Positions 1-8,148 of a DNA stretch of 64,000 nt are shown here, in pieces (the first letter of the stretch is position 1; every line of letters begins with the position of its first letter). A model generated the notes under the pieces. The model saw nothing but the letters and a program-made list of their open reading frames with translations, was not told the DNA's origin and searched no databases. Made by a program: the position numbers and the translations under genes. Origin of the DNA: Nocardioides sp. HDW12B (lineage in GTDB: Bacteria; Actinomycetota; Actinomycetes; Propionibacteriales; Nocardioidaceae); the NCBI RefSeq assembly GCF_011299595.1, contig NZ_CP049867.1:2852001-2916000 (forward strand), written 5' to 3'.

Positions 1-177
1 GTGAGCCGCGCCGTGGAGGGGCGGTCGGTCGGGCGCGCACCCGTCGACGGGTTCGTGGCGGCGGAGGTCATGGCTCCATTGTCGGGCCTCGACAAGGCAC
101 TAGGGTGCAGGCACCGTGGGGGTGGACCGGGCGCTCACTCGGCGCGTCCGACGCCGGCACGGTGCAAGGGGGCGACC

Positions 178-900
178 ATGACCGCACAGGGGTCAGGACC
201 GAACGGCACCGGCGGCACCGGCAGCGCCTGCGGTGCCGCGGGTCCCGGGACGGGCCGCCGTCGCGTCGAGCTGCGGCGCGAGGAGATCCTGGCGGCCACG
301 GTGACGCACATCGCGGGGGTGGGCCTGGCCCAGACCCGGGTCGGTGACGTCGCCGGCGCACTCGGTGTCAGCCCGGCGCTGGTCTTCTACCACTTCGGCA
401 CCAAGGACGAGCTCCTCGCCGAGGCGTTCACCTACGCCGTCGACCAGGACCTCCAGCGCATCGACCGCGCCGCGGCCCGCGGGCGTACGGCGACCGAGCG
501 GCTACGCGCGCTGGTGCACGGCTACGGGCCGTCGGGGAAGGCCGTCGGCTGGCGGCTGTGGATCGACGCGTGGGCCCTCGCCCAGCGCGACGCGGGCATC
601 CGCACGGTCCTCCGTCGGCTCGACCGGCGCTGGCGTGACACGTTCCTCGAGATCGTGCAGGAGGGCGTCGCGGACGGCAGCTTCACGTGCGCCGACCCCG
701 AGGCCACCGTCGTGCGGGTCGGTGCCCTGCTCGACGGCCTGTCCGTGGCCACCTTGGTCAACCGGTCGGTGACCCGCGCGCAGCTGCGGGCGTGGACCGC
801 CTCGACCGTGGCCGCCGAGCTCGGCCTGCCGGCCGACTGGACCGAGAGCTCCGCGGGGAACGGCAGGACCGGAGGGAGACGCCCCGAGCCGGACAGGTGA
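178..900 (+). CDS. TetR family transcriptional regulator
   Basis: A 240-residue TetR-type repressor. An N-terminal helix-turn-helix lies at about residues 33-83 and contains the recognition segment VSPALVFYHFGTKDEL, typical of the family. The C-terminal ligand domain has a WRLWIDAWA stretch resembling BetI-like TetR C-terminal domains. The frame is open to the window edge, but the ATG at 178 is preceded by an AAGGGGG Shine-Dalgarno and leaves a normal-length protein, so I prefer it. The next gene, a GcvT-like protein 311 bases downstream on the same strand, is the likeliest target because a palindrome sits between them. The ligand is unknown. Confidence 0.9.
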   Translation: MTAQGSGPNGTGGTGSACGAAGPGTGRRRVELRREEILAATVTHIAGVGLAQTRVGDVAGALGVSPALVFYHFGTKDELLAEAFTYAVDQDLQRIDRAAARGRTATERLRALVHGYGPSGKAVGWRLWIDAWALAQRDAGIRTVLRRLDRRWRDTFLEIVQEGVADGSFTCADPEATVVRVGALLDGLSVATLVNRSVTRAQLRAWTASTVAAELGLPADWTESSAGNGRTGGRRPEPDR

Positions 901-1211
901 CGGGGGATGGCACCTGCCCGGCGATCGTGGGCGACCCATGGCCCGCTTCGGAGAGGACCCTAACGCTTCGGATCCCGCGCGATGACGGATCGGCGCAAGA
1001 ACCGCGAGCACCGTCCACCGGACGTGTCTCGACAGCCCCTTCCCCCGCCCCTCCTGCGACGCGCTGACTCACGAGTCAGCAGCATCCTGGCATCCGGCGG
1101 TCCCGGAGGGAAGAGCACGGACGGGCCAGACCTCGATCGCCCCTGCTCGCTCCGTCCCAGGGCCTCCGGAGACCCTGCTCTAGGCTGACCGGGGCGCCAG
1201 GAAGGGAGCCG
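901..1211. other. Intergenic region with candidate promoter and operator
   Basis: A 311-base gap between the TetR gene and the GcvT-like operon. I see no convincing gene in it. It contains an 8-bp-arm inverted repeat at 1063-1080 (listed separately). The last bases before the next start read GGAAGGGAGCCG, a usable Shine-Dalgarno for the ATG at 1212. Confidence 0.6.
1063..1080. promoter_or_regulatory. Candidate TetR operator palindrome
   Basis: GCTGACTC-AC-GAGTCAGC is a perfect inverted repeat with 8-bp arms and a 2-bp spacer, 132 bases upstream of the GcvT-like start. The size and symmetry suit a TetR dimer. Assignment to the TetR protein at 178-900 is inference from position only. Confidence 0.45.
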
Positions 1212-2534
1212 ATGATCCGGACCACGCCGTTCCACCCGCGGCTGAGCGAGCTGAACACCCAGGGCCTCTACACCCACTGGCAGGGCTTCCTCTCCCCGCT
1301 GCGCTACACCCAGGCCGCCAAGCACGAGTACTTCGCGGTGCGGAATTCGGTCGGCGTCTTCGACACCTCCCCCCTGTTCAAGTACGCCGTCACCGGCCCC
1401 GACGCCGAGACGTTCCTCGCCGGCATGCTGCTGCGCGACGTACGGCGGCTGCGACCGGGTCGGGCGCAGTACACCCTGTGGTGCGACGACCGCGGGTTCG
1501 TCATGGAGGACGGCGTCGTCCTGCGCCACTCGGCGACCGACTTCCTGCTGACCGCAGCACGGCCCGCCCTGGGCTGGCTGAGCGACCACCGCGGCCGGCT
1601 GCGGGTCGAGGTCGAGGACGTCTCCGACGACCACGGCATCCTGGCCGTCCAGGGCCCCCGGTCCCGGGCGGTGCTCGCGCAGCTGAGCGACGAGGTCGCC
1701 GGCCTGGGCTTCTTCGACCACGTCGCGACGAAGGTCGCCGGCGTGCCCGTGACCCTGAGCCGGACCGGCTACACCGGCGACCTCGGCTACGAGCTGGTCG
1801 TGCCCGCGGACGGCGCGCTCGCGGTGCTCGACGCGGTCCTCGAGGCCGGGAAGCCGCACAGCCTGCGCCCGTTCGGCGAGCAGGCACTCATGACCCTGCG
1901 CATCGAGGCCGGCCTGCCCCTGCTCGACGTCGAGTGGCACAACAGCCGTCTCGCGATGACCGACCACGACCGGGTCACCCCCACCGAGCTCGGCATGGGG
2001 TGGATGGTGCGCCCGGCGCTCACCGACGACCGGGCGTTCGTCGGCGCCGCCGCGATCCGTCGCGAGGTGGCCGAGGGGACGTCACGCTGGGCCACCACCG
2101 GCATCGTGCTCGACTGGGCCGAGTGGGACGCGCTGCACCGCGACGCCGGGGTGTTCCCGACCAAGGACGACCAGCCGCTGCCCTACGCGTCGGCGCTGCG
2201 GCTCCCGGCTGGGGTCTCGACGGGCTCGACCACCGGCGACCGCTCGACCACCGGCGACCGCTCGACCACCGGCGACCGCTCGACCACCGGCGACCGCTCG
2301 ACCACCGGCGACCGCTCGACCATCGGCGACGGGGAGCAGGTCGGGTACTGCACGAGCCTGGTCTACTCGCCGGTGCTGCAGAAGCACATCGGCATCGCCC
2401 GGGTCCGGCCCGACCTCGGCTCCCCCGGAACGGCGCTGCGGCTCGAGACGACGCTGCACCACCGCACCACCACCGTGGGGGCGACCACCACGACGATGCC
2501 CTTCTTCACCCCCGACCGGAAGGTGGCCCCGTGA
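1212..2534 (+). CDS. GcvT-like aminomethyltransferase family protein
   Basis: A 440-residue protein of the folate-binding GcvT/YgfZ/dimethylglycine-dehydrogenase family. Family features are the N-terminal GVFDTSPLFKYAVTGPDA segment, FSRTGYTG-type sequence near residue 190 (LSRTGYTGDLGYELVVP) and LRIEAGLPLLDVEW around 235. Members transfer one-carbon units from amines to tetrahydrofolate. This is not the canonical glycine-cleavage T protein, since no gcvH or gcvP is nearby. Residues 340-369 are five exact TTGDRS repeats, an insertion before the C-terminal barrel that I do not know from the family. The stop overlaps the start of the next gene (GTGA), so the two proteins probably act together on an N-methylated or amine substrate (inference). 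A Shine-Dalgarno GGAAGGGAG precedes the ATG. Confidence 0.85.
   Translation: MIRTTPFHPRLSELNTQGLYTHWQGFLSPLRYTQAAKHEYFAVRNSVGVFDTSPLFKYAVTGPDAETFLAGMLLRDVRRLRPGRAQYTLWCDDRGFVMEDGVVLRHSATDFLLTAARPALGWLSDHRGRLRVEVEDVSDDHGILAVQGPRSRAVLAQLSDEVAGLGFFDHVATKVAGVPVTLSRTGYTGDLGYELVVPADGALAVLDAVLEAGKPHSLRPFGEQALMTLRIEAGLPLLDVEWHNSRLAMTDHDRVTPTELGMGWMVRPALTDDRAFVGAAAIRREVAEGTSRWATTGIVLDWAEWDALHRDAGVFPTKDDQPLPYASALRLPAGVSTGSTTGDRSTTGDRSTTGDRSTTGDRSTTGDRSTIGDGEQVGYCTSLVYSPVLQKHIGIARVRPDLGSPGTALRLETTLHHRTTTVGATTTTMPFFTPDRKVAP
2229..2336 (+). repeat. In-frame 18-bp tandem repeat (minisatellite)
   Basis: Five 18-bp units of ACCACCGGCGACCGCTCG run from 2229 to 2318. A degenerate sixth unit (ACCATCGGCGACGGGGAG) extends to 2336. 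The period is a multiple of three, so copy-number change would add or remove TTGDRS hexapeptides without breaking the frame. Confidence 0.9.
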
Positions 2535-4159
2535 GCGACGCACAGGACCCGGCAGCACCCGGCGCGCCCGGCGCGAGCGGGTCGACGTACGACGCGATCG
2601 TGGTCGGCGGCGGGCACAACGGGCTGGTCAACGGCGCATACCTGGCGAAGGCGGGCCTGCGCACGCTGATCCTGGAACGGCGCCACCTGGTCGGGGGCGC
2701 GGCGATCACCGAGGAGCCGGTGCCCGGCTTCCACTTCACGACGTTCTCCTACGCGCTGAGCCTGCTGCGCCCCGAGATCATCCAGGAGCTCGACCTCGTC
2801 CGGCACGGCTTCATGCCGCTGATGATGCCGTCGGGCTTCCACCCCACCGGGGACGGCGGCCACCTGCTGCTCGGCGAGGACCACGCCCAGAACGTCCAGG
2901 AGATCCGACGTCACTCGCGTCACGACGCGGACGCCTACGACCGCTTCCACCACGACCTCGACCTGGTGCGCCGCGCGGTGCGTCCGCTGTTCGACAACCC
3001 GCCCCCGAACGTGTTCGGCAGCGACCCCGAGGACCAGGCCGACGTCCGCTGGCTGCTGAATCATTTAGGTAACGTCGACAAGAACACAATGCACGACGTC
3101 GCCCGGCTGCTCACGGGCAGTGCCGCGGACTGGCTCGACGACTACTTCGAGCACGACGCCGTCAAGGGCTACCACGCCTCCTCGTCCATCATCGGCTCGA
3201 AGGTCGGTCCGATGTCGCAGGGCTCCGGGCTGGTGATGCTGTTCCACAAGATGGGCGAGCACGACGGCGCCATGGGCGCGTGGGCGTTCCACAAGGGCGG
3301 CAACGGCGGCTTCACCCAGGTGCTCGCCCGCGCCGCGGAGTCCTTCGGCGCCGAGATCCGGGTGGGCGCGGCGGTGTCCTCGGTGCTGACCGACGGGGAC
3401 CGCACCACCGGCGTGGTGCTCGCCGACGGCACGGAGATCCGCGCGACCACGGTCGTCTCCGCGCTCGACGCGCGGCGCACCTTCACCGAGCTCGTCGACC
3501 CGCGCGCGCTGCCCGACGACCTGGTCGACGCGGTCCGGCGCACGCGCTACCGCGGCGTCTCGGCCAAGGTGAACTTCGCCCTCGACGCGCTGCCGACCTT
3601 CCCCGGGCTGCCCGACACCGTCGACCACTTCGGCGGCTTCCTCAACATCGGGCCCACCATGGAGTACGTCGAGCGGGCCTTCGACGCCTCGAAGTACGGC
3701 TGGTACAGCGACCGGCCCTTCATCGACGCCGCCGTGCAGTCGGTCGTCGACCCCGACATGGCGCCGCCCGGCAAGCACGTCATGTCCTGCTTCGTGCAGT
3801 ACGCGCCGTACGAGCTGCGCGGGTCGGACTGGGAGACCGAGCGCGAGCCCTTCGGCGACACCGCGCAGGCGGTGCTCGAGGAGCACTTCCCCGGCTTCGG
3901 CGACCTGGTGCTGCACCGCGAGGTCGTCACGCCGCAGGACATCGAGACGCACACCGGGCTGAGCGAGGGCAACATCTTCGCCGGGGAGTTCCTGGCGCCG
4001 CAGATGTACTTCTTCCGTCCCGCCCCGGGGTGGAGCCAGTACCGCACCCCGATCGAGGGCTACTACCAGTGCGGCTCGGGCACGCACCCCGGCGGCTGCG
4101 TCATGGGCTCGCCCGGCAAGCTGGCCGCCCAGCGGATCCTCAAGGACCGCCAGGCGTGA
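2531..4159 (+). CDS. FAD-dependent oxidoreductase, phytoene desaturase-like
   Basis: A 542-residue NAD(P)/FAD oxidoreductase. The dinucleotide-binding motif VVGGGHNGLVNGAYLAKAG lies at about residue 20 and the ribose-binding Glu follows in LILERRHLVGGAA. The C-terminal FAD segment reads GYYQCGSGTHPGGCVMGSPG. This pattern is typical of the phytoene dehydrogenase-like superfamily, whose members oxidize diverse amines, lipids or polyenes rather than only carotenoids. No carotenoid genes are nearby. The GTG start overlaps the stop of the GcvT-like gene by the GTGA arrangement, which indicates translational coupling. I infer an amine- or N-methyl-oxidizing pair in which the GcvT-like partner takes up the one-carbon unit. 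The substrate is not deducible from sequence. Confidence 0.85.
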   Translation: MSDAQDPAAPGAPGASGSTYDAIVVGGGHNGLVNGAYLAKAGLRTLILERRHLVGGAAITEEPVPGFHFTTFSYALSLLRPEIIQELDLVRHGFMPLMMPSGFHPTGDGGHLLLGEDHAQNVQEIRRHSRHDADAYDRFHHDLDLVRRAVRPLFDNPPPNVFGSDPEDQADVRWLLNHLGNVDKNTMHDVARLLTGSAADWLDDYFEHDAVKGYHASSSIIGSKVGPMSQGSGLVMLFHKMGEHDGAMGAWAFHKGGNGGFTQVLARAAESFGAEIRVGAAVSSVLTDGDRTTGVVLADGTEIRATTVVSALDARRTFTELVDPRALPDDLVDAVRRTRYRGVSAKVNFALDALPTFPGLPDTVDHFGGFLNIGPTMEYVERAFDASKYGWYSDRPFIDAAVQSVVDPDMAPPGKHVMSCFVQYAPYELRGSDWETEREPFGDTAQAVLEEHFPGFGDLVLHREVVTPQDIETHTGLSEGNIFAGEFLAPQMYFFRPAPGWSQYRTPIEGYYQCGSGTHPGGCVMGSPGKLAAQRILKDRQA

Positions 4160-4197
4160 GCCCTGCCGACGGCCCGCCGCGGGCCGGTCACGACATC

Positions 4198-4236
4198 GTG
4201 TGCGCCTGAGGTCACCTGGTGGCACCAGGCGCACAC
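4198..4236. terminator. Hairpin after the oxidoreductase operon
   Basis: GTGTGCGCCTG and CAGGCGCACAC form 11-bp arms around a 17-base loop, 39 bases past the stop codon at 4159. There is no T-run, so it may be a weak terminator or an mRNA-stabilizing 3' structure. Confidence 0.5.
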
Positions 4237-4259
4237 GTTCCTGCGCGAGAGGATGACGC

Positions 4260-5099
4260 ATGACGGTCATGGAGAAGCTGCTGGTGCCGGCGACGACGGC
4301 CCGCATCGTCGAGCGCGGGCACGACGAGATCGGCGGGCCGGTCCACCGCGCCGCCGACCTCTCCGGCCTCGGGGCCCAGGAGCGGGTCGCGGCGCACGGC
4401 CTGGCCGGCACCTCCGGGCCGTTCGGCGACGACCCGGCCTTCGTCGACGTCCTCCGCTTCCCGACCTGGCCGACCGTGCAGCTGCTCACCCCGACGTCGC
4501 CCTCGACGCCGGGCGAGCGGCCCTGGCCGGTCTTCGTGCACGGGTTCCTGCTCAACGCCGTCCCGGTGTGGACCCTGACGGCCACCCGGGTCCCGACGGG
4601 GTCACGCGTCGTGCGCATCGGGCGCGACGGGCGCGAGACCGAGCTGTCGTCGTACGGCGGCGCCGGGTGGGGCTGGCAGCGCGCGAAGGGCTACACGCCG
4701 CCCCTCGGCCTGCTCGGACCGCGTGCGCAGTGGCAGGGCCAGGAGCTTCCCGGCTCCTACAGCGAGGACCAGAGGTCCTTCGAGCTCGTCCGCGCCGGCG
4801 TCGCCGAGGCGCCCCCGGGGTTCCGGGAGAGCCGGCCGCGGGTCTTCGTGCGCGAGGTCCCGCTCAGCGAGTGCGACGCCGTCTTCGAGGTGGTGCTGAC
4901 CGCGCGCTGGCGCGGCGTCGACGTCCGCGTCGTGCGGAGCACCGGACGCGAGCTGCTCCTGCAGCTCACCGACCCGACGCTCGCGGCGATCGCGGAGACC
5001 GGAGCCTCGCCGCTCGACCCGTGGACCTTCCAGGTCGTCGCACCCTCCGAGGAGGTCACGGACGTGTTCGGCATCCGCAACGAGGCCGCCCCGGACTGA
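4260..5099 (+). CDS. Conserved hypothetical protein, unknown function
   Basis: A 279-residue soluble-looking protein. I recognise no domain, signal peptide or membrane segment. It is rich in Trp, Pro and Arg, with a GAGWGWQRAKGYTPP segment in the middle and a C-terminal half of beta-like alternation (VFEVVLTARWRGVDVRVV). The ATG at 4260 is chosen because GAGAGGA lies 7 bases upstream. The out-of-frame ATG at 4253 is too close to that site. It follows the GcvT-like/oxidoreductase operon after a hairpin and precedes the lipoprotein pair, so it is probably its own unit. Confidence 0.7.
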   Translation: MTVMEKLLVPATTARIVERGHDEIGGPVHRAADLSGLGAQERVAAHGLAGTSGPFGDDPAFVDVLRFPTWPTVQLLTPTSPSTPGERPWPVFVHGFLLNAVPVWTLTATRVPTGSRVVRIGRDGRETELSSYGGAGWGWQRAKGYTPPLGLLGPRAQWQGQELPGSYSEDQRSFELVRAGVAEAPPGFRESRPRVFVREVPLSECDAVFEVVLTARWRGVDVRVVRSTGRELLLQLTDPTLAAIAETGASPLDPWTFQVVAPSEEVTDVFGIRNEAAPD

Positions 5100-5184
5100 G
5101 CGGGTGCGCCACCGGCGCCGGCTCGGGATCGATCCGTGCCAGGCGGTGACACGGATCGCCACGGATGTCGGGCACAGTGGCGTC

Positions 5185-5853
5185 GTGCACCGTCGACCCG
5201 CCGCCGCCCGCCTCGCAGCCAGCCCCGCCGCCCCCCTCGCCGCCGCCCTCCTCGTCGTCGGTGCTCTGGCCGGCTGCGGGGAGCAGTCCTCCCCCGACCC
5301 GACCGGAGCCGCGGGCGACGTACCCGTCACGCCGCAGGCGCTGGCGTGGGTGGTCTCCGAGCAGCTCGGCGCCCCGGGCTCGGCCGAGGGCACCGACCAG
5401 CTGCGAGACCTCGGTGAGGGCACGGTCGCGACGTCGGTGCGCTTCGGCTCGGCCCGGCGGGGCCACTCGCTCGTCCTCGGGGTCAGCCCCGACGCCCCCA
5501 CGGGCTACCTCGACTGCTCCTCCGGGGAGAACTTCTTCGACGACTGCCAGGAGGTCGCCGACGGCGTGACGCTGGCGTGGCAGGAGGAGGAGCCCGAGGA
5601 GGACCCCGGCGTCGTCTACCTCTTCGCCACCAAGGGAGACACCACGGTCGCGGTCTACCAGTCCTCCACCCCGATCACCGGTGACCCCCGCGAGGTCGAC
5701 CTGCCGGTCTCGGTCGAGGCCATGGTCGAGCTCGCCCAGGACCCCCGGGTCGACCTCACCACGTCGCAGGAGGCGGTCGACGCCGGTGCGTCGCTGGACT
5801 TCTGGCGCGGCGGCTACGCCCCAGGCCCCACCGAGACCGAGGACGCCGGATGA
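5185..5853 (+). CDS. Putative lipoprotein, first of a tandem paralogous pair
   Basis: A 222-residue exported protein. The N-terminus is basic (HRRPAAARL), followed by a hydrophobic stretch ending in the lipobox LAGC, so lipidation at that Cys is expected. The mature part is acidic and contains GDVPVTPQALAWVVSEQLG and a C-terminal VDLPVSVEAMVELAQDPRV segment that recurs in the next gene. No enzymatic motif is seen. The GTG at 5185 places the signal peptide at the true N-terminus; the upstream in-frame ATG at 5104 would bury it. Function unknown; a surface or cell-wall role is only inference. Confidence 0.75.
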   Translation: MHRRPAAARLAASPAAPLAAALLVVGALAGCGEQSSPDPTGAAGDVPVTPQALAWVVSEQLGAPGSAEGTDQLRDLGEGTVATSVRFGSARRGHSLVLGVSPDAPTGYLDCSSGENFFDDCQEVADGVTLAWQEEEPEEDPGVVYLFATKGDTTVAVYQSSTPITGDPREVDLPVSVEAMVELAQDPRVDLTTSQEAVDAGASLDFWRGGYAPGPTETEDAG

Positions 5854-5878
5854 CCCCGGCGTCCGGCACAGTGGAGCC

Positions 5879-6475
5879 ATGACACGTCGACTCCTCGCCG
5901 CGGCTCTGCTCCTCGCCACGCTCACCGCCTGCGGCGACCGGGGCGAGGACGCCTCGACCCCGGAGGCCGGCGACGTCCCCACCACGCCCCGCGCGCTGGC
6001 CTGGGTCGCGGCGCAGACCCTGCCGGCGCCCGACCGGGCCTCGGCCACCGACGACTTCGACGAGCTCGGGCGGGACGCGGTGGGGATCGAGATGCGCTAC
6101 GGCAGCGACGGGGAGTACGACGGCGACCTGCTGGCCCTCGGCGTCTCGGACCGGCTGCCCCGCGACCTGGTCGACTGCGAGGCCAACGACTACCTCTCCG
6201 GCTGCGTCACCACCGACGACGGCGTGGTCCTGCAGTGGGAGGAACAGGTCCCCGAGGAGGACCCCGGGACCGTCATCGTCATCGTTCCCCGCGCGGAGGG
6301 CGCGGCCGTGCTGTTCCAGTCGGGCGAGCCGGTCACCGGCGACCCGCGCGAGCTCGACCTGCGTGTCAGTGTCGACGAGATGATCGCGCTCGGGCAGGAC
6401 CCACGGGTCGCCCCCACGACGACACAGGAGGCCGTCGACGGCGGCGAGGACCTCGCGTTCTGGGTCGACTCCTGA
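5879..6475 (+). CDS. Putative lipoprotein, second of a tandem paralogous pair
   Basis: A 198-residue protein with a clear lipoprotein signal: MTRR, then a hydrophobic run and the lipobox LTAC. It shares the architecture of the preceding protein: GDVPTTPRALAWVAAQTL near the mature N-terminus, PEEDPG in the middle, and VTGDPRELDLRVSVDEM plus TTQEAVDGGE at the C-terminus. The pair is therefore a tandem duplication that has diverged. It starts 25 bases after its paralog's stop, on the same strand, and is probably co-transcribed. No known domain. Confidence 0.75.
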   Translation: MTRRLLAAALLLATLTACGDRGEDASTPEAGDVPTTPRALAWVAAQTLPAPDRASATDDFDELGRDAVGIEMRYGSDGEYDGDLLALGVSDRLPRDLVDCEANDYLSGCVTTDDGVVLQWEEQVPEEDPGTVIVIVPRAEGAAVLFQSGEPVTGDPRELDLRVSVDEMIALGQDPRVAPTTTQEAVDGGEDLAFWVDS

Positions 6476-6522
6476 CAGCGGGGAGCATCGACGTTATGTG
6501 GTGACCTCGACGGTCCCCGACG

Positions 6523-7206
6523 TCACCCGTCCAGGCGTACGACGAGGTCGGCGCGGCCCCGCGTGGTCGCGACCAGGTCGGCGTTGGGCTGGTCGACCCG
6601 GTCGACCCAGTCCCGGGCGGCGTCGGCCGACTTGCCGAACCTGACGTGGCGCGCGACGAGCCGCTCGCGGCGTACGGCGTCGTCGGTCTCGACGAACCAC
6701 GTCTCGTCGAGCGCGGCGGCGACCGCGTGCCAGCGGGGGTCGTCGAGGAGCAGGTAGTTGCCCTCGGTGACGACCACCCGCGCCGAGGCGGGGACCGTCA
6801 CGGCGGCGGCGAGCGGCTGCTCGAGGTCACGCTCGAACCCCGGCGCGTAGACCGGACGGGTTCCGCCAGACCGCAGCCGTGCCAGCAGCGCGGCGTAGCC
6901 GTCGGCGTCGAAGGTCTCGGGCGCACCCTTGCGGTCGCGCAGGCCGAGGGCGTCGAGGATGACGTCGGCGAGGTGGAAGCCGTCCATCGGCACGACCGCC
7001 ACGGCGCCCTCCCCCGTCCGCTCCGTCAGCGCCCGGGCCAGGTCGCCGGCCAGGGTGGACTTGCCGGCCCCCGGCGCCCCGGTCAGGCCGAGCAGCACCC
7101 GCGGGCCCGCGGAGGCCGAGCCCGCGGAAGCCGAGCCCGCGGTGGTCGAGCCCGCCGAGACCCGCCCCAGCACCCGCTCGACGAGCTCCTCGAGGATCGG
7201 CGTCAC
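6523..7206 (-). CDS. Nucleoside/nucleotide kinase family protein
   Basis: A 227-residue P-loop kinase of the uridine kinase/pantothenate kinase-like group. Walker A is GAPGAGKS near residue 44, followed by the family motif VVPMDGFHLAD and the LGLRDRKGAPETFDADGY segment. TEGNYLLL is the Walker-B-like strand. Members phosphorylate small hydroxylated molecules (nucleosides, fructose or pantothenate analogues), and the substrate here is not determined. An alanine/glycine/serine linker with repeated SAGSA precedes the P-loop. The GTG start overlaps the stop of the upstream glycosylase gene (GTGA). Confidence 0.85.
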   Translation of the reverse strand: MTPILEELVERVLGRVSAGSTTAGSASAGSASAGPRVLLGLTGAPGAGKSTLAGDLARALTERTGEGAVAVVPMDGFHLADVILDALGLRDRKGAPETFDADGYAALLARLRSGGTRPVYAPGFERDLEQPLAAAVTVPASARVVVTEGNYLLLDDPRWHAVAAALDETWFVETDDAVRRERLVARHVRFGKSADAARDWVDRVDQPNADLVATTRGRADLVVRLDG

Positions 7207-8030
7207 GACGCGCGCGCCTGCACGGCGTCGGGGCCTGGGCCCGGCTGGCAGGTGGGGCACCACCAGGTGCGGCGGCGCGAGGGGTCGTTGACCACCGCGT
7301 CGACGACGCGCACCTCGGTGCCGCAGCGCAGGCAGGGCCGGCGCGCCCGACCGGCCACGTAGTGCTGCTCGCCGCGACGCGTGTTGCCCGTCGTCACCTG
7401 GTAGGCCCCGGGCACCTTGGCCGAGCGACGCAGCGCCTTGACGCCGAGGCGCACCAGCGCCGGCACGTCGACGTCCCCGATCGGCGTCCACGGGCTGTGC
7501 CCGCGCAGGAAGCACAGCTCGTTGGCCCACAGGTTGCCCCAGCCGGCCACCAGCCGCTGGTCGAGGATGGCAGCCGCCAGCGGCACGCCCGGGTCGGCCT
7601 CGAGCCGGCGCACCGCCTCGGCCTCGTCCCAGTCGGCGCGGAGCGGGTCGGGGCCCAGGTGGCCGATGACGGTGGCCTCCTCGGAGGTGCGGACCAGGTC
7701 GACGACCGGCAGCAGCACGCCGTACGCGGTGGAGCCGGAGTCGACCCCGAGCACGACGCGGACGTCCGGCATGAGGCGCCGGGGCAGCTGCTTGCCGGGG
7801 CCGGTGACGGTCCACGAGCCGTCCATGCGCAGGTGCGTGTGGAGGGTGAGGTCGCCGGAGAGCCGGGTGAGCAGGTGCTTGCCGTGCGTGTCGTGGGCCA
7901 GCACCCGGTGACCCACGAGGTCGGCGGTCGCGTGCTGCGGCACGCGCAGGTCCGAGCGCGTCAGGGTGTGCCCGTCGAGGCTGCGCTCCAGCCGGCGGGC
8001 GACGAGGTACACGCTGTCTCCCTCGGGCAC
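7203..8030 (-). CDS. Fpg/Nei family DNA glycosylase (endonuclease VIII-like)
   Basis: A 275-residue base-excision repair glycosylase/AP lyase. After removal of the initiator residue the N-terminus is PEGD, giving the catalytic Pro and Glu characteristic of the Nei branch. THGKHLL contains the conserved lysine loop, AGWGNLWANELCFL is the helix-two-turn-helix, and the C-terminus has a CxxC...CxxC zinc finger (CLRCGTEVR...WCPTC). It removes oxidized bases such as thymine glycol. The GTG start at 8030 is forced by the need for PEGD at the N-terminus. The gene is coupled to the downstream kinase gene. Confidence 0.92.
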   Translation of the reverse strand: MPEGDSVYLVARRLERSLDGHTLTRSDLRVPQHATADLVGHRVLAHDTHGKHLLTRLSGDLTLHTHLRMDGSWTVTGPGKQLPRRLMPDVRVVLGVDSGSTAYGVLLPVVDLVRTSEEATVIGHLGPDPLRADWDEAEAVRRLEADPGVPLAAAILDQRLVAGWGNLWANELCFLRGHSPWTPIGDVDVPALVRLGVKALRRSAKVPGAYQVTTGNTRRGEQHYVAGRARRPCLRCGTEVRVVDAVVNDPSRRRTWWCPTCQPGPGPDAVQARAS

Positions 8031-8148
8031 CCGGCCATCCAACCAGGCCGTTCCAGCCCGTCCTGCGCGCTCACCCCTCGGGGTGGGCGTGGCCGGTGAC
8101 GACCTGGGTAAGCGTGAAGCGTCAACCAACCGTCCCCGAAAGGACACG

